Assembly: GCA_946055575.1 (NCBI GenBank)
Contig: CAMGGL010000007.1
Span: 1-33,089 of the forward strand
Reading direction: 5' to 3'
Source: an uncultured Candidatus Melainabacteria bacterium
Lineage (GTDB): Bacteria; Cyanobacteriota; Vampirovibrionia; Gastranaerophilales; Gastranaerophilaceae
Length of the DNA: 33,089 nt
The notes under the pieces are model-generated. The model saw only the letters and a list, made by a program, of their open reading frames with translations. It was not told the origin of the DNA and did not search any database. Positions 1 to 6,524 of this stretch are shown one piece after another (the stretch's first letter is position 1; every line of letters begins with the position of its first letter). The translations under genes and the position numbers were made by a program.

Positions 1-2
1 TT

Positions 3-1394
3 AATTATCTCAACATACCATATCTTGTAAAAACGAGTTCTGTTATTGTGCCTATGATTTCGGTGAATAAATGTATAGGCGTAATGCTTGTGGGACAAAA
101 TATTTCAAATATCAATACCAATTTGGTTAAATTTTTTGCAAATTATATGGGAATGTTTATCCACAATTTACAATTACTTGAACAAACAAGTAAATACGCG
201 AATACGGATAATCTTACATCCCTTTATAATCACAGAGGATTTCAAGAAATTCTTGCAAACGAACTATCTAAAGCATCTGATAACAACACGCCATTGTCTG
301 TTGTTATGTTTGACGTGAACAACATTTCTAAAATTAACAGAGAACTGGGTCATGCAAAAGGCGACGAGGTTATTAAGACGATTGCGGAAAAAATCAAGCA
401 AAACATCAGAGCAAATGACTCCGCAGGTCGTTACGGCGGTGATGAAATTGCCGTTATTATGCCAAACACAAATACCAAAGATGCAAAATATTTGGCAGAA
501 TATATAACTTACTGTCTATCCTGTTGTTTTGTAGATGACGTAGGTCCTATCAAAGTATCCGTGGGTATTTCTACATATCCGGAATGTACAATCGACCAAG
601 AAAAACTTTTGATTTTAGCCGAACAAGCTATGTTTATATCACAAGCAAAAGGCTACAAAGAAGGAATGTCAGCAATCGTAAGTTCATCAGACTTCAATTT
701 CTGGGATGATATGGCTTTAAATTCTTTTGCCGAAGTACTTGCAAAACGTCACGCACAAATTGGCATAAACTTTGAAGAAGAACTGGTACACAAATTCAAT
801 CAGGAAGAAATCATAAACCATAACCACCTTATGGAGATGGTAACATCTTTAGCAGGCGCAATTGATGCCAAAGACCCGTACACAAAAGGTCACTCGACGT
901 CAGTTTCAAGATATTCGGAAGCTCTCGCCCGTGCAGTTAACCTACCTGAAAATGAAGTTGAAAGAATTAAAATCGGAGCAATGCTCCATGATGTCGGCAA
1001 AATCGGTATTCCTGAATCTGTTCTGAAAAAACCTGGAAAACTGACAGATGAAGAATGGGAAATTATGAAACAACATCCGACAATCGGGGCAGAAAAAGTA
1101 TTGGCACCAAACGAAGCATTACGTGATTTAATACCTATTGTAAAATGCCACCACGAACGACTTGACGGAAAGGGATACCCTGACGGGTTAAAAGGCAACG
1201 AAATTCCTTTAGCTGCAAGAATTGTATCAATTGCGGATGCATACCACGCCTTAGTCAGCGACAGACCGTACAGAAAAGGAATGCCTATTGAAAAAGCCTG
1301 CGCAATATTAAAAGAAGGTGCGGGAATTCAATGGGATAGTGATTTGGTTCGCCAATTCATATCAATTGCCCCGTCTTTGACGACCAGTGTTTAA
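3..1394 (+). CDS. GAF-GGDEF-HD-GYP cyclic-di-GMP signalling protein, 5' end outside window
   Basis: The ORF track starts this gene at a GTG at 48, but the frame is open to the window edge and the upstream residues read as the end of a GAF-type sensor domain (SSVIVPMISVNK..GVMLVGQ), so the gene is truncated on the left. A GGDEF domain follows at about residues 50-205 of the listed ORF. Its signature is GGDEI rather than GGDEF, and an RxxD inhibitory site (RAND) lies five residues before it, as in product-inhibited diguanylate cyclases. A complete HD-GYP phosphodiesterase domain fills the C-terminus: YTKGHS, LHDVGKIGIP, CHHERLDGKGYP and the SDRPYR segment are all present. HD-GYP domains hydrolyse c-di-GMP to pGpG/GMP, so the protein is probably a net phosphodiesterase controlled by its GAF domain; residual cyclase activity is uncertain. 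No terminator is evident before der. Confidence 0.9.
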   Translation, partial: NYLNIPYLVKTSSVIVPMISVNKCIGVMLVGQNISNINTNLVKFFANYMGMFIHNLQLLEQTSKYANTDNLTSLYNHRGFQEILANELSKASDNNTPLSVVMFDVNNISKINRELGHAKGDEVIKTIAEKIKQNIRANDSAGRYGGDEIAVIMPNTNTKDAKYLAEYITYCLSCCFVDDVGPIKVSVGISTYPECTIDQEKLLILAEQAMFISQAKGYKEGMSAIVSSSDFNFWDDMALNSFAEVLAKRHAQIGINFEEELVHKFNQEEIINHNHLMEMVTSLAGAIDAKDPYTKGHSTSVSRYSEALARAVNLPENEVERIKIGAMLHDVGKIGIPESVLKKPGKLTDEEWEIMKQHPTIGAEKVLAPNEALRDLIPIVKCHHERLDGKGYPDGLKGNEIPLAARIVSIADAYHALVSDRPYRKGMPIEKACAILKEGAGIQWDSDLVRQFISIAPSLTTSV

Positions 1395-1441
1395 ATCTAA
1401 AATTAAATTCGGTTCTGATTAATTATAATATTCTTCCGATT

Positions 1442-1469
1442 TTGCAATTAAACCTGTCCATGATAATAT
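1442..1469 (+). promoter_or_regulatory. der promoter, predicted to give a leaderless mRNA
   Basis: A TTGCAA -35 (1442-1447), a 16-nt spacer and an extended -10 (TG-A-TAATAT, hexamer 1464-1469) precede der. The hexamer ends 7 nt before the A of the ATG at 1476, so the expected +1 is the start codon itself. There is no purine-rich SD between the box and the ATG. Confidence 0.55.
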
Positions 1470-1475
1470 AAGCTT

Positions 1476-2801
1476 ATGAAAAGGAAACCAACAGTCGCAA
1501 TAGTAGGAAGACCAAATGTCGGGAAATCGACTTTCGTAAATCGTTTAGTCGGAGCAAGGCATTCTATTGTCGATGATTTACCGGGAGTAACCCGAGATAG
1601 AATTTATTTTGATGTAGAATGGCAAAACAAACCGTTCACGGTAATAGACACCGGCGGTATTATTCCCGGCGATGAAGATGATATTATGGTTTCTATTTTT
1701 GATCAGGCAAAACTGGCTTGTGAAGAAGCTGACAAAATCATTTTTCTTGTTGACGGAAAAGACGGAATTAATCCGATTGATTACGATATTGCCAATATCC
1801 TTAGACAATCAGGAAAACCTATATTTTTAGCTGTTAATAAATGCGATAATCAAGAGTCTTTAATGATGACAAATGATTTTTACGCACTTGCAATAGGTAA
1901 TCCTATCGGAATTTCGGCACTTCACGGTTCAGGCGGTGTCGGAGATTTATTGGAAATAATCACAGAAGATTTTGAAGTTTTTGAAGCTGAAGAAGAAGAT
2001 AATCGTATAAAAATTGCAATTGTCGGCAGACCAAATGCAGGGAAATCCTCTATAGTTAATGCTCTTTTAAACACAGACAGGGTAATAGTTTCGGATGTAT
2101 CAGGCACAACTCGTGACAGTATTGACAGTTATATTACATATAAAGACAAAGAATTTATAATCGTTGATACCGCTGGAATAAGAAAAAAATCAAAAGTTGA
2201 TTACGGAGTTGAAAAATTTGCTGTTGACCGTGCTATACGTTCAATCAGAGATTGTGATGTGGCGCTTTTGGTAATTGATGCAAAAGAAGGTATCTCTGAA
2301 CAAGATAAAAAAATTTCATCAATAATTACTGAAGCCGGAAAAGGTTTAATTGTTGCAATCAACAAATGGGATTTGATAGAAGAAAAACAATCAAATACAA
2401 TTAATAAATTTGAAAAACAACTTGAAATTGATATCCCGTTTTTAAGTTTTGCACCAAAGATATTTATAAGCGCAGTAACCAAACAAAGGTTAGGGCAGAT
2501 TTTTGATAAAAGCATAGAAGTTTACGAACAATGTACCAAACGTGTTTCCACAGGTCTTTTAAATAAAGTTGTGAACGAAGCGTATGCACTTAATCCGCCA
2601 ACAAGTTTTAAGGGAAAACGGTTAAAAATTTATTATGTAACACAAGCAAAAACACAACCGCCAACATTCATTTTATTCGTTAATAATGAAGAACTCTTAA
2701 AAGACAGTTACAAACGGTATCTTGAAAACAAACTCAGAGAAGCCTTCGGATTTTTCGGAACCCCGATAAGAATTTCCGTACGAGAAAGAGGAAACCGTTA
2801 A
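1476..2801 (+). CDS. der: Ribosome biogenesis GTPase Der (EngA)
   Basis: Der is a double-GTPase needed for 50S subunit maturation. Both G domains are complete. The first has GRPNVGKST near residue 11, DTGGI and NKCD. The second has GRPNAGKSS near residue 185, DTAGI and NKWD. A C-terminal KH-like domain follows, ending in the family-typical FGTPIRISVRERGNR. The length of 441 aa is normal for the family. The start is set by MKRKPTVAIVGRPN, the expected N-terminus, and it coincides with a predicted transcription start, so translation probably begins on a leaderless message. lepA follows 39 nt downstream with its own promoter, so the two genes need not be co-transcribed. Confidence 0.98.
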   Translation: MKRKPTVAIVGRPNVGKSTFVNRLVGARHSIVDDLPGVTRDRIYFDVEWQNKPFTVIDTGGIIPGDEDDIMVSIFDQAKLACEEADKIIFLVDGKDGINPIDYDIANILRQSGKPIFLAVNKCDNQESLMMTNDFYALAIGNPIGISALHGSGGVGDLLEIITEDFEVFEAEEEDNRIKIAIVGRPNAGKSSIVNALLNTDRVIVSDVSGTTRDSIDSYITYKDKEFIIVDTAGIRKKSKVDYGVEKFAVDRAIRSIRDCDVALLVIDAKEGISEQDKKISSIITEAGKGLIVAINKWDLIEEKQSNTINKFEKQLEIDIPFLSFAPKIFISAVTKQRLGQIFDKSIEVYEQCTKRVSTGLLNKVVNEAYALNPPTSFKGKRLKIYYVTQAKTQPPTFILFVNNEELLKDSYKRYLENKLREAFGFFGTPIRISVRERGNR

Positions 2802-2806
2802 CCCCT

Positions 2807-2834
2807 TTTACATCAAGTATTTTTTATATATAAT
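2807..2834 (+). promoter_or_regulatory. lepA promoter, predicted to give a leaderless mRNA
   Basis: A TTTACA -35 (2807-2812), a 16-nt spacer and a consensus TATAAT -10 (2829-2834) lie directly upstream of lepA. The hexamer ends 7 nt before the A of the ATG at 2841, so transcription should begin at the start codon. The intervening CAAACT holds no SD. This is the clearest of the three leaderless arrangements in the window. Confidence 0.7.
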
Positions 2835-2840
2835 CAAACT

Positions 2841-4643
2841 ATGAACACAAGAGATAACGTAAGAAATTTTTGTATAATTGCTCATATCGATCACGGTAAA
2901 TCAACACTTGCGGACAGATTGCTGGAAAAGACCGGAACTGTTGCTCAACGTGATATGCAAGAACAACTCCTTGATTCTATGGATATTGAACGTGAACGCG
3001 GAATTACCATAAAACTTAATGCCGCAAGAATGAATTATACCGCACAAGACGGGAACAATTATGAACTAAATTTGATTGATACACCGGGACACGTTGATTT
3101 TTCTTACGAAGTTTCACGTTCACTTGCTGCGTGTGAAGGTGCGCTTTTGATTGTTGACGCAACACAAGGAGTCGAAGCTCAAACATTAGCAAATGTATAC
3201 TTGGCAATAGAACAAAATTTGGAAATTATACCTGTTATCAACAAAATTGACTTACCGTCAGCAGACGTTGAACGAGTAAGACAAGAAATTGAAGAAATTC
3301 TTGGAATTGATGCCTCAATGGCTATTCCGGTCAGCGCAAAAACAGGTGAAGGAATTGAAGACGTTTTGGAAGCTGTTGTGAATTTTGTACCTGCACCAAA
3401 AGATAATTCGGACAAACCGCTTCGAGCTTTAGTTTTTGACAGCGTATATGACCAATACTTAGGAACTGTTTGCTATTTCAAAGTTGTTGACGGCAGTATC
3501 TCACTTGGTGATAAAATACGATTTATGGCATCAGGTAAGGAATATGAGGTTGTAGAACTTGGGTACCAAACACCATCAAGAGTTCCCGTAAAAAAACTTG
3601 TATGCGGAGATGTCGGATACTTTGCCGGTTCAATTAAAGAATTGACCAGATTTGTAGGGGATACAATAACAAATGTTGAACATCCTGCGAATGAACCGCT
3701 TCCTGGCTACAAAGAAGCTTTACCAATGGTTTTTTCCGGTATGTATCCGGTCGACAATGAAGATTATGGAGATTTAAAAGAAGCTCTTGAAAAATTAAAA
3801 CTAAATGATAGCAGTATTACATTTGAACCTGAAACATCAAGTGCTTTAGGGTTTGGATTTAGGTGCGGATTCTTGGGAATGCTACACATGGAAATTGCTC
3901 AAGAACGCTTGGAACGTGAATATGACCTGTCTTTGGTAACTACAGCACCGTCTGTTGTTTATAAAGTTCACAAAACCAATGGCGAAATTGTAGAAATTGA
4001 CAACCCTGCAAATTTACCGGCTGCGCAATATCGTGATTATATTGAAGAACCTTATGTAAAAGTACAAATCATTACCCCGAATGAATACGTCGGAACACTT
4101 ATGGATTTGGCTCAAACAAAACGTGGCATATTTATTAATATGACATATCTTGATAAAGTTCGTGTTGATTTAGCATACGAAATACCTCTCAGTGAAGTAA
4201 TTACCGATTTCTATGACCAATTAAAATCAAGAACAAAAGGTTACGCAAGTTTGGACTACGAATTTAGCGAATATAAACGCTCAAAACTCGTAAAACTTGA
4301 TATAATGCTCTCGGGCGAAGTAGTTGATGCGTTATCGGTAATTTGTCACGAAGATAGTGCTTTTTATATAGGTCAAAAACTAACAACAAAACTAAAAGAA
4401 ATTATACCGCGTCAATTGTTTGAAGTTCCCGTTCAAGCAGCAATCGGTGGCAGAGTAATAGCCAGAACAACAATCAAAGCCATGCGCAAAAATGTCCTTG
4501 CAAAATGTTATGGTGGCGACATTTCACGTAAACGTAAACTCTTGGAAAAACAGAAAAAGGGTAAAAAACGTATGAAATCAGTAGGTAGTGTAGAAGTTCC
4601 GCAAGAAGCGTTTATGGCGGTTCTTAGCCTTGATGAAGATTAA
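2841..4643 (+). CDS. lepA: Elongation factor 4 (LepA), back-translocating GTPase
   Basis: This is a full-length 600-aa LepA, an EF-G paralogue that acts on stalled or strained ribosomes and in 30S assembly. The GTPase domain shows AHIDHGKST (G1), RERGITIK (switch I), DTPGHVD (G3), NKIDLP (G4) and SAKTGEG (G5). The EF-G-like domains follow, then the LepA-specific C-terminal domain with the basic tail ([17 protein letters not shown]) and the conserved [15 protein letters not shown] ending. No residue looks abnormal. The last 20 nt overlap the 3' end of the convergent LuxR-type gene, and no terminator is visible between them. The SD is absent and the predicted +1 coincides with the ATG. Confidence 0.98.
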   Translation: MNTRDNVRNFCIIAHIDHGKSTLADRLLEKTGTVAQRDMQEQLLDSMDIERERGITIKLNAARMNYTAQDGNNYELNLIDTPGHVDFSYEVSRSLAACEGALLIVDATQGVEAQTLANVYLAIEQNLEIIPVINKIDLPSADVERVRQEIEEILGIDASMAIPVSAKTGEGIEDVLEAVVNFVPAPKDNSDKPLRALVFDSVYDQYLGTVCYFKVVDGSISLGDKIRFMASGKEYEVVELGYQTPSRVPVKKLVCGDVGYFAGSIKELTRFVGDTITNVEHPANEPLPGYKEALPMVFSGMYPVDNEDYGDLKEALEKLKLNDSSITFEPETSSALGFGFRCGFLGMLHMEIAQERLEREYDLSLVTTAPSVVYKVHKTNGEIVEIDNPANLPAAQYRDYIEEPYVKVQIITPNEYVGTLMDLAQTKRGIFINMTYLDKVRVDLAYEIPLSEVITDFYDQLKSRTKGYASLDYEFSEYKRSKLVKLDIMLSGEVVDALSVICHEDSAFYIGQKLTTKLKEIIPRQLFEVPVQAAIGGRVIARTTIKAMRKNVLAKCYGGDISRKRKLLEKQKKGKKRMKSVGSVEVPQEAFMAVLSLDED

Positions 4644-4848
4644 TAATTCCCTTTTTTGTTGCAAGTAATGCTGCACTCAAACGATTTTTCACACCCATTT
4701 TTCTTAAAATAGATGCAATATGAGCCTTGACCGTATGATGTGTAATCATCAATTTTTCTGCTATTTCAAGATTAGTCATCCCCTGAACTACGTAATTTAA
4801 TACTTCCAATTCTCTATCCGTCATATTCTTATTCATTATGCTATTCAT
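4624..4848 (-). CDS. Single-domain LuxR/GerE-type HTH regulator
   Basis: This 74-aa protein is almost only a LuxR C-terminal DNA-binding domain. [23 protein letters not shown] and [20 protein letters not shown] match the GerE four-helix fold, including the recognition helix TVKAH. There is no receiver or autoinducer domain, so it is either constitutively DNA-binding or controlled through its level or by a partner. A purine-rich stretch (GAAAGGGA) sits 2 nt before the first ATG (4848) and 14 nt before a second in-frame ATG (4836), so the exact start is uncertain. Its last 20 nt run antisense to the end of lepA. Its targets are unknown; the nearest candidate regulatory region is the long AT-rich one in front of the 152-aa gene. 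Confidence 0.85.
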   Translation of the reverse strand: MNSIMNKNMTDRELEVLNYVVQGMTNLEIAEKLMITHHTVKAHIASILRKMGVKNRLSAALLATKKGIINLHQG

Positions 4849-4928
4849 TTCCCTTTCATCCTACCCATTATTATACAATATTAACCACAGATAAGCCGTA
4901 TTGCTATTAGCCATTTTGCTAACAATTT

Positions 4929-4947
4929 GTTAACATTTTGTAACATT
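4929..4947 (+). promoter_or_regulatory. Candidate operator TGTTA-N8-TAACA
   Basis: TGTTAACATTTTGTAACA is an imperfect inverted repeat (arms TGTTA/TAACA) between the LuxR-type gene and the 152-aa gene. Almost the same string, one base shorter, occurs upstream of the next small ORF at about 5624. The sharing suggests a common regulator, but two sites in AT-rich DNA are weak evidence. Confidence 0.3.
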
Positions 4948-5091
4948 TGTATCATTTTACGCAATTATTTAAAAGCTAAATACTTTATATATATACAGAA
5001 CGGAAAATCATTTAATAGGATTGATTATAAAGAAAAAGAAAATGTTAGCACTCTAGTTAAGAGTATGTGAGTACAAAAGGAGATTCGAAAA

Positions 5092-5550
5092 ATGACATGT
5101 GACGGAAGAATTGGCGGAAGCGGATTTAATTTCTTTAACCCAATTACAACAGGAAACACAAACAAAACTGCGAATACTGGTAAGACAAATGAAGTTGGGT
5201 CTACCCCTATTCAAATAACAGGTTCAAACACTACAACAAGAGCTGACTTGGATAACTTGAGTCCATATGCAGCAATTGGTGTTAATATTACAGCAGCTGC
5301 TAAAGATCCTGTTGAGATTGCTGCAAAAGCAGCTCCTGAATTTGGAAAATTTACAGGTAACTATACTTTAACTGATGTTGCTAGTGCAAACTATAGTTTA
5401 GCAGATTTGAACTTGACATTACAAGCTCGCACAGAAGATGGCCTAAATAAATATGTTGATGATCATACAAACAGAGCATTAGCTGAAAAAAATCTTCAAA
5501 ATGGTGGTTTTACAAACTTCTTAGAACAATTGGATATAGCAGTATCTTAA
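5092..5550 (+). CDS. Unknown small protein, probably well expressed
   Basis: I do not recognise this 152-aa protein. It has a Gly/Asn/Thr-rich N-terminus (GRIGGSGFNFFNP), an Ala-rich middle, a repeat-like NYTLTD/NYSLAD pair and an acidic C-terminal half ending in FTNFLEQLDIAVS. There is no signal peptide or membrane helix. A strong SD (AAAAGGAGA) lies 8-10 nt before the ATG, many codons end in T (gct, ggt, gat), and the gene has its own terminator. Together these point to a monocistronic, well-expressed gene with a leader that may exceed 80 nt. It pairs with the next small ORF in layout and upstream motif, though I cannot show that the two proteins are homologous. Confidence 0.7.
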   Translation: MTCDGRIGGSGFNFFNPITTGNTNKTANTGKTNEVGSTPIQITGSNTTTRADLDNLSPYAAIGVNITAAAKDPVEIAAKAAPEFGKFTGNYTLTDVASANYSLADLNLTLQARTEDGLNKYVDDHTNRALAEKNLQNGGFTNFLEQLDIAVS

Positions 5551-5578
5551 TAGAATCGAATTTTTAACTCACATACAT

Positions 5579-5608
5579 AAAAAGGCTTACCAAAGGTGAG
5601 CCTTTTTT
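5579..5608 (+). terminator. Rho-independent terminator of the 152-aa gene
   Basis: AAAAGGCTTACC-AAA-GGTGAGCCTTTT forms a 12-bp stem with one T·G wobble and a 3-nt loop, followed by a T run, 28 nt after the stop codon. Confidence 0.9.
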
Positions 5609-5623
5609 ATTGTGTTTTTTACA

Positions 5624-5640
5624 TGTTAACATTTGTAACA
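5624..5640 (+). promoter_or_regulatory. Candidate operator TGTTA-N7-TAACA
   Basis: TGTTAACATTTGTAACA, followed by AAA, lies about 90 nt before the 136-aa gene. It differs from the site at 4929 by one missing T. Confidence 0.3.
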
Positions 5641-5728
5641 AAACTGAAAGAAATTTGGCCAAAACATTAAAGATTATTAAACAACATGCCGTAACTTATC
5701 ATGTGAATATAAGATAAGGAGAACCACA

Positions 5729-6139
5729 ATGGCAATCGAGTTTAATAGATTTAACAAAAACTATGATAACTATAGTTTCGCTATTGGTCAAAAAGTTTCA
5801 CAAGAAGCAAAAAAAGCAGAAGAAACCAAAGAAACCGTTAAATCTAATGCGGAATTTAAAGGATTAGAAAACGAAACAGATTTATTAACCAAAAATACGC
5901 AATATATTTATGGTGTAAAATTAGGACAATTTACACTTGAAGATAAAGAATTAGCAGACAAAACAAATGAGATTTTGGCAAGTTTGGGATACAACTACAA
6001 GGTATCAGCAGCACAAGTTGCAAGTGTAACCAACGGTGTAAAAACAGTAGTTGAACCGGGCTTGAAATTAGCCGAAGACGGAGCAGTTACCGCGCATATT
6101 CAAGATCCGAACGGACCTTTTGCGGAATTATTTACTTAA
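5729..6139 (+). CDS. Unknown small protein with N-terminal FKG motif
   Basis: This 136-aa protein is not recognised. It is soluble-looking and highly charged, with a Lys/Glu-rich stretch (EAKKAEETKETVKSN), an AEFKGLEN segment near residue 40 and an acidic C-terminus (DPNGPFAELFT). No signal peptide or membrane helix is seen. The SD is strong (AAGGAGA, 7 nt spacing). It stands alone between two intrinsic terminators and so is its own transcription unit. The FxG segment resembles ones near the N-termini of two other lineage-type proteins in the window (at 25901 and 27439). Confidence 0.7.
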   Translation: MAIEFNRFNKNYDNYSFAIGQKVSQEAKKAEETKETVKSNAEFKGLENETDLLTKNTQYIYGVKLGQFTLEDKELADKTNEILASLGYNYKVSAAQVASVTNGVKTVVEPGLKLAEDGAVTAHIQDPNGPFAELFT

Positions 6140-6173
6140 AGACTTATAAATATATATTTTACTCACACTTTTG

Positions 6174-6202
6174 GGCTGATTAAATCAGCCTTTTTGTTTT
6201 TT
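6174..6202 (+). terminator. Rho-independent terminator of the 136-aa gene
   Basis: GGCTGAT-TAA-ATCAGCC is a perfect 7-bp stem with a 3-nt loop, followed by TTTTTGTTTTTT. Confidence 0.92.
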
Positions 6203-6214
6203 ATTAAAATATAT

Positions 6215-6248
6215 AAGATCCTGAAATAAATTCAGGATGACACACTCG
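6215..6248 (+). repeat. Palindromic intergenic repeat, copy 1
   Basis: AAGATCCTGAAATAAATTCAGGATGAC has a perfect CCTGAA/TTCAGG stem. It matches the copy at 6355 over 34 positions with 5 differences. This is the most intact of the three copies. Confidence 0.75.
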
Positions 6249-6295
6249 TTTTACCATTGTTCACACCTATTCTGTCGCCATTTACACCCACTAAT

Positions 6296-6322
6296 GTCAC
6301 ACTGAACTTGTTTTAGGGTCTT
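6296..6322 (-). repeat. Palindromic intergenic repeat, inverted degenerate copy
   Basis: Read on the minus strand, this is AAGACCCTAAAACAAGTTCAGTGTGAC, clearly related to the copies at 6215 and 6355 but with a decayed stem. Confidence 0.6.
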
Positions 6323-6354
6323 TAAATCATGTGATAGTTTGCCAAGTTTTATAG

Positions 6355-6388
6355 AAGATCCTTAAATAAATTTAGGATGACATATTCG
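6355..6388 (+). repeat. Palindromic intergenic repeat, copy 2
   Basis: AAGATCCTTAAATAAATTTAGGATGAC repeats copy 1 including the tail GACAYAYTCG. One stem pair is lost (T opposite T), so it folds less well. Confidence 0.75.
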
Positions 6389-6512
6389 CAAAACCCTCGC
6401 ATACCCTGTCCATCTCACCCTAAACATGCCAAGCTCTATAATATTTATCCACATTTCTAAAACAAAAATATGAAATTTACACTAAAATTTTTCTCAAAAA
6501 ACATGTTAATGT

Positions 6513-6518
6513 TACAAT
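6513..6518 (+). promoter_or_regulatory. dnaG -10 box, predicted to give a leaderless mRNA
   Basis: TACAAT ends 7 nt before the A of the dnaG ATG at 6525, the same spacing as at der and lepA. No SD is present. The -35 region is poor. CATGTTAATGTTACAA just upstream resembles the sites at 4929 and 5624. Confidence 0.5.
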
Positions 6519-6524
6519 TTTATT

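Larger units (their letters stand above)
6203..6524. other. Gene-free intergenic stretch
   Basis: No ORF or RNA gene is apparent here. The stretch holds three copies of a short palindromic repeat (listed separately), an unremarkable AT-rich section, and the dnaG promoter at its right end. Confidence 0.75.

Noticed and set aside
890-1198. Minus-strand ORF of 102 aa inside the GGDEF/HD-GYP gene, and similar ORFs inside der, lepA, rpoD, fabH and others
   Set aside because: They are shadows of well-conserved genes, lack RBSs and have low-complexity, non-protein-like sequences.
5045-5064. TTAGCACTC, identical to one arm of the CIRCE (HrcA) operator, upstream of the 152-aa gene
   Set aside because: The second arm is absent: only GAGT follows, at the wrong spacing (7 instead of 9), and the gene is not a chaperone gene. 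Probably chance.
6203-6524. Possible small RNA or tRNA gene in the intergenic stretch before dnaG
   Set aside because: No cloverleaf, no promoter-terminator pair and no ORF; the visible structure is explained by the three repeat copies.
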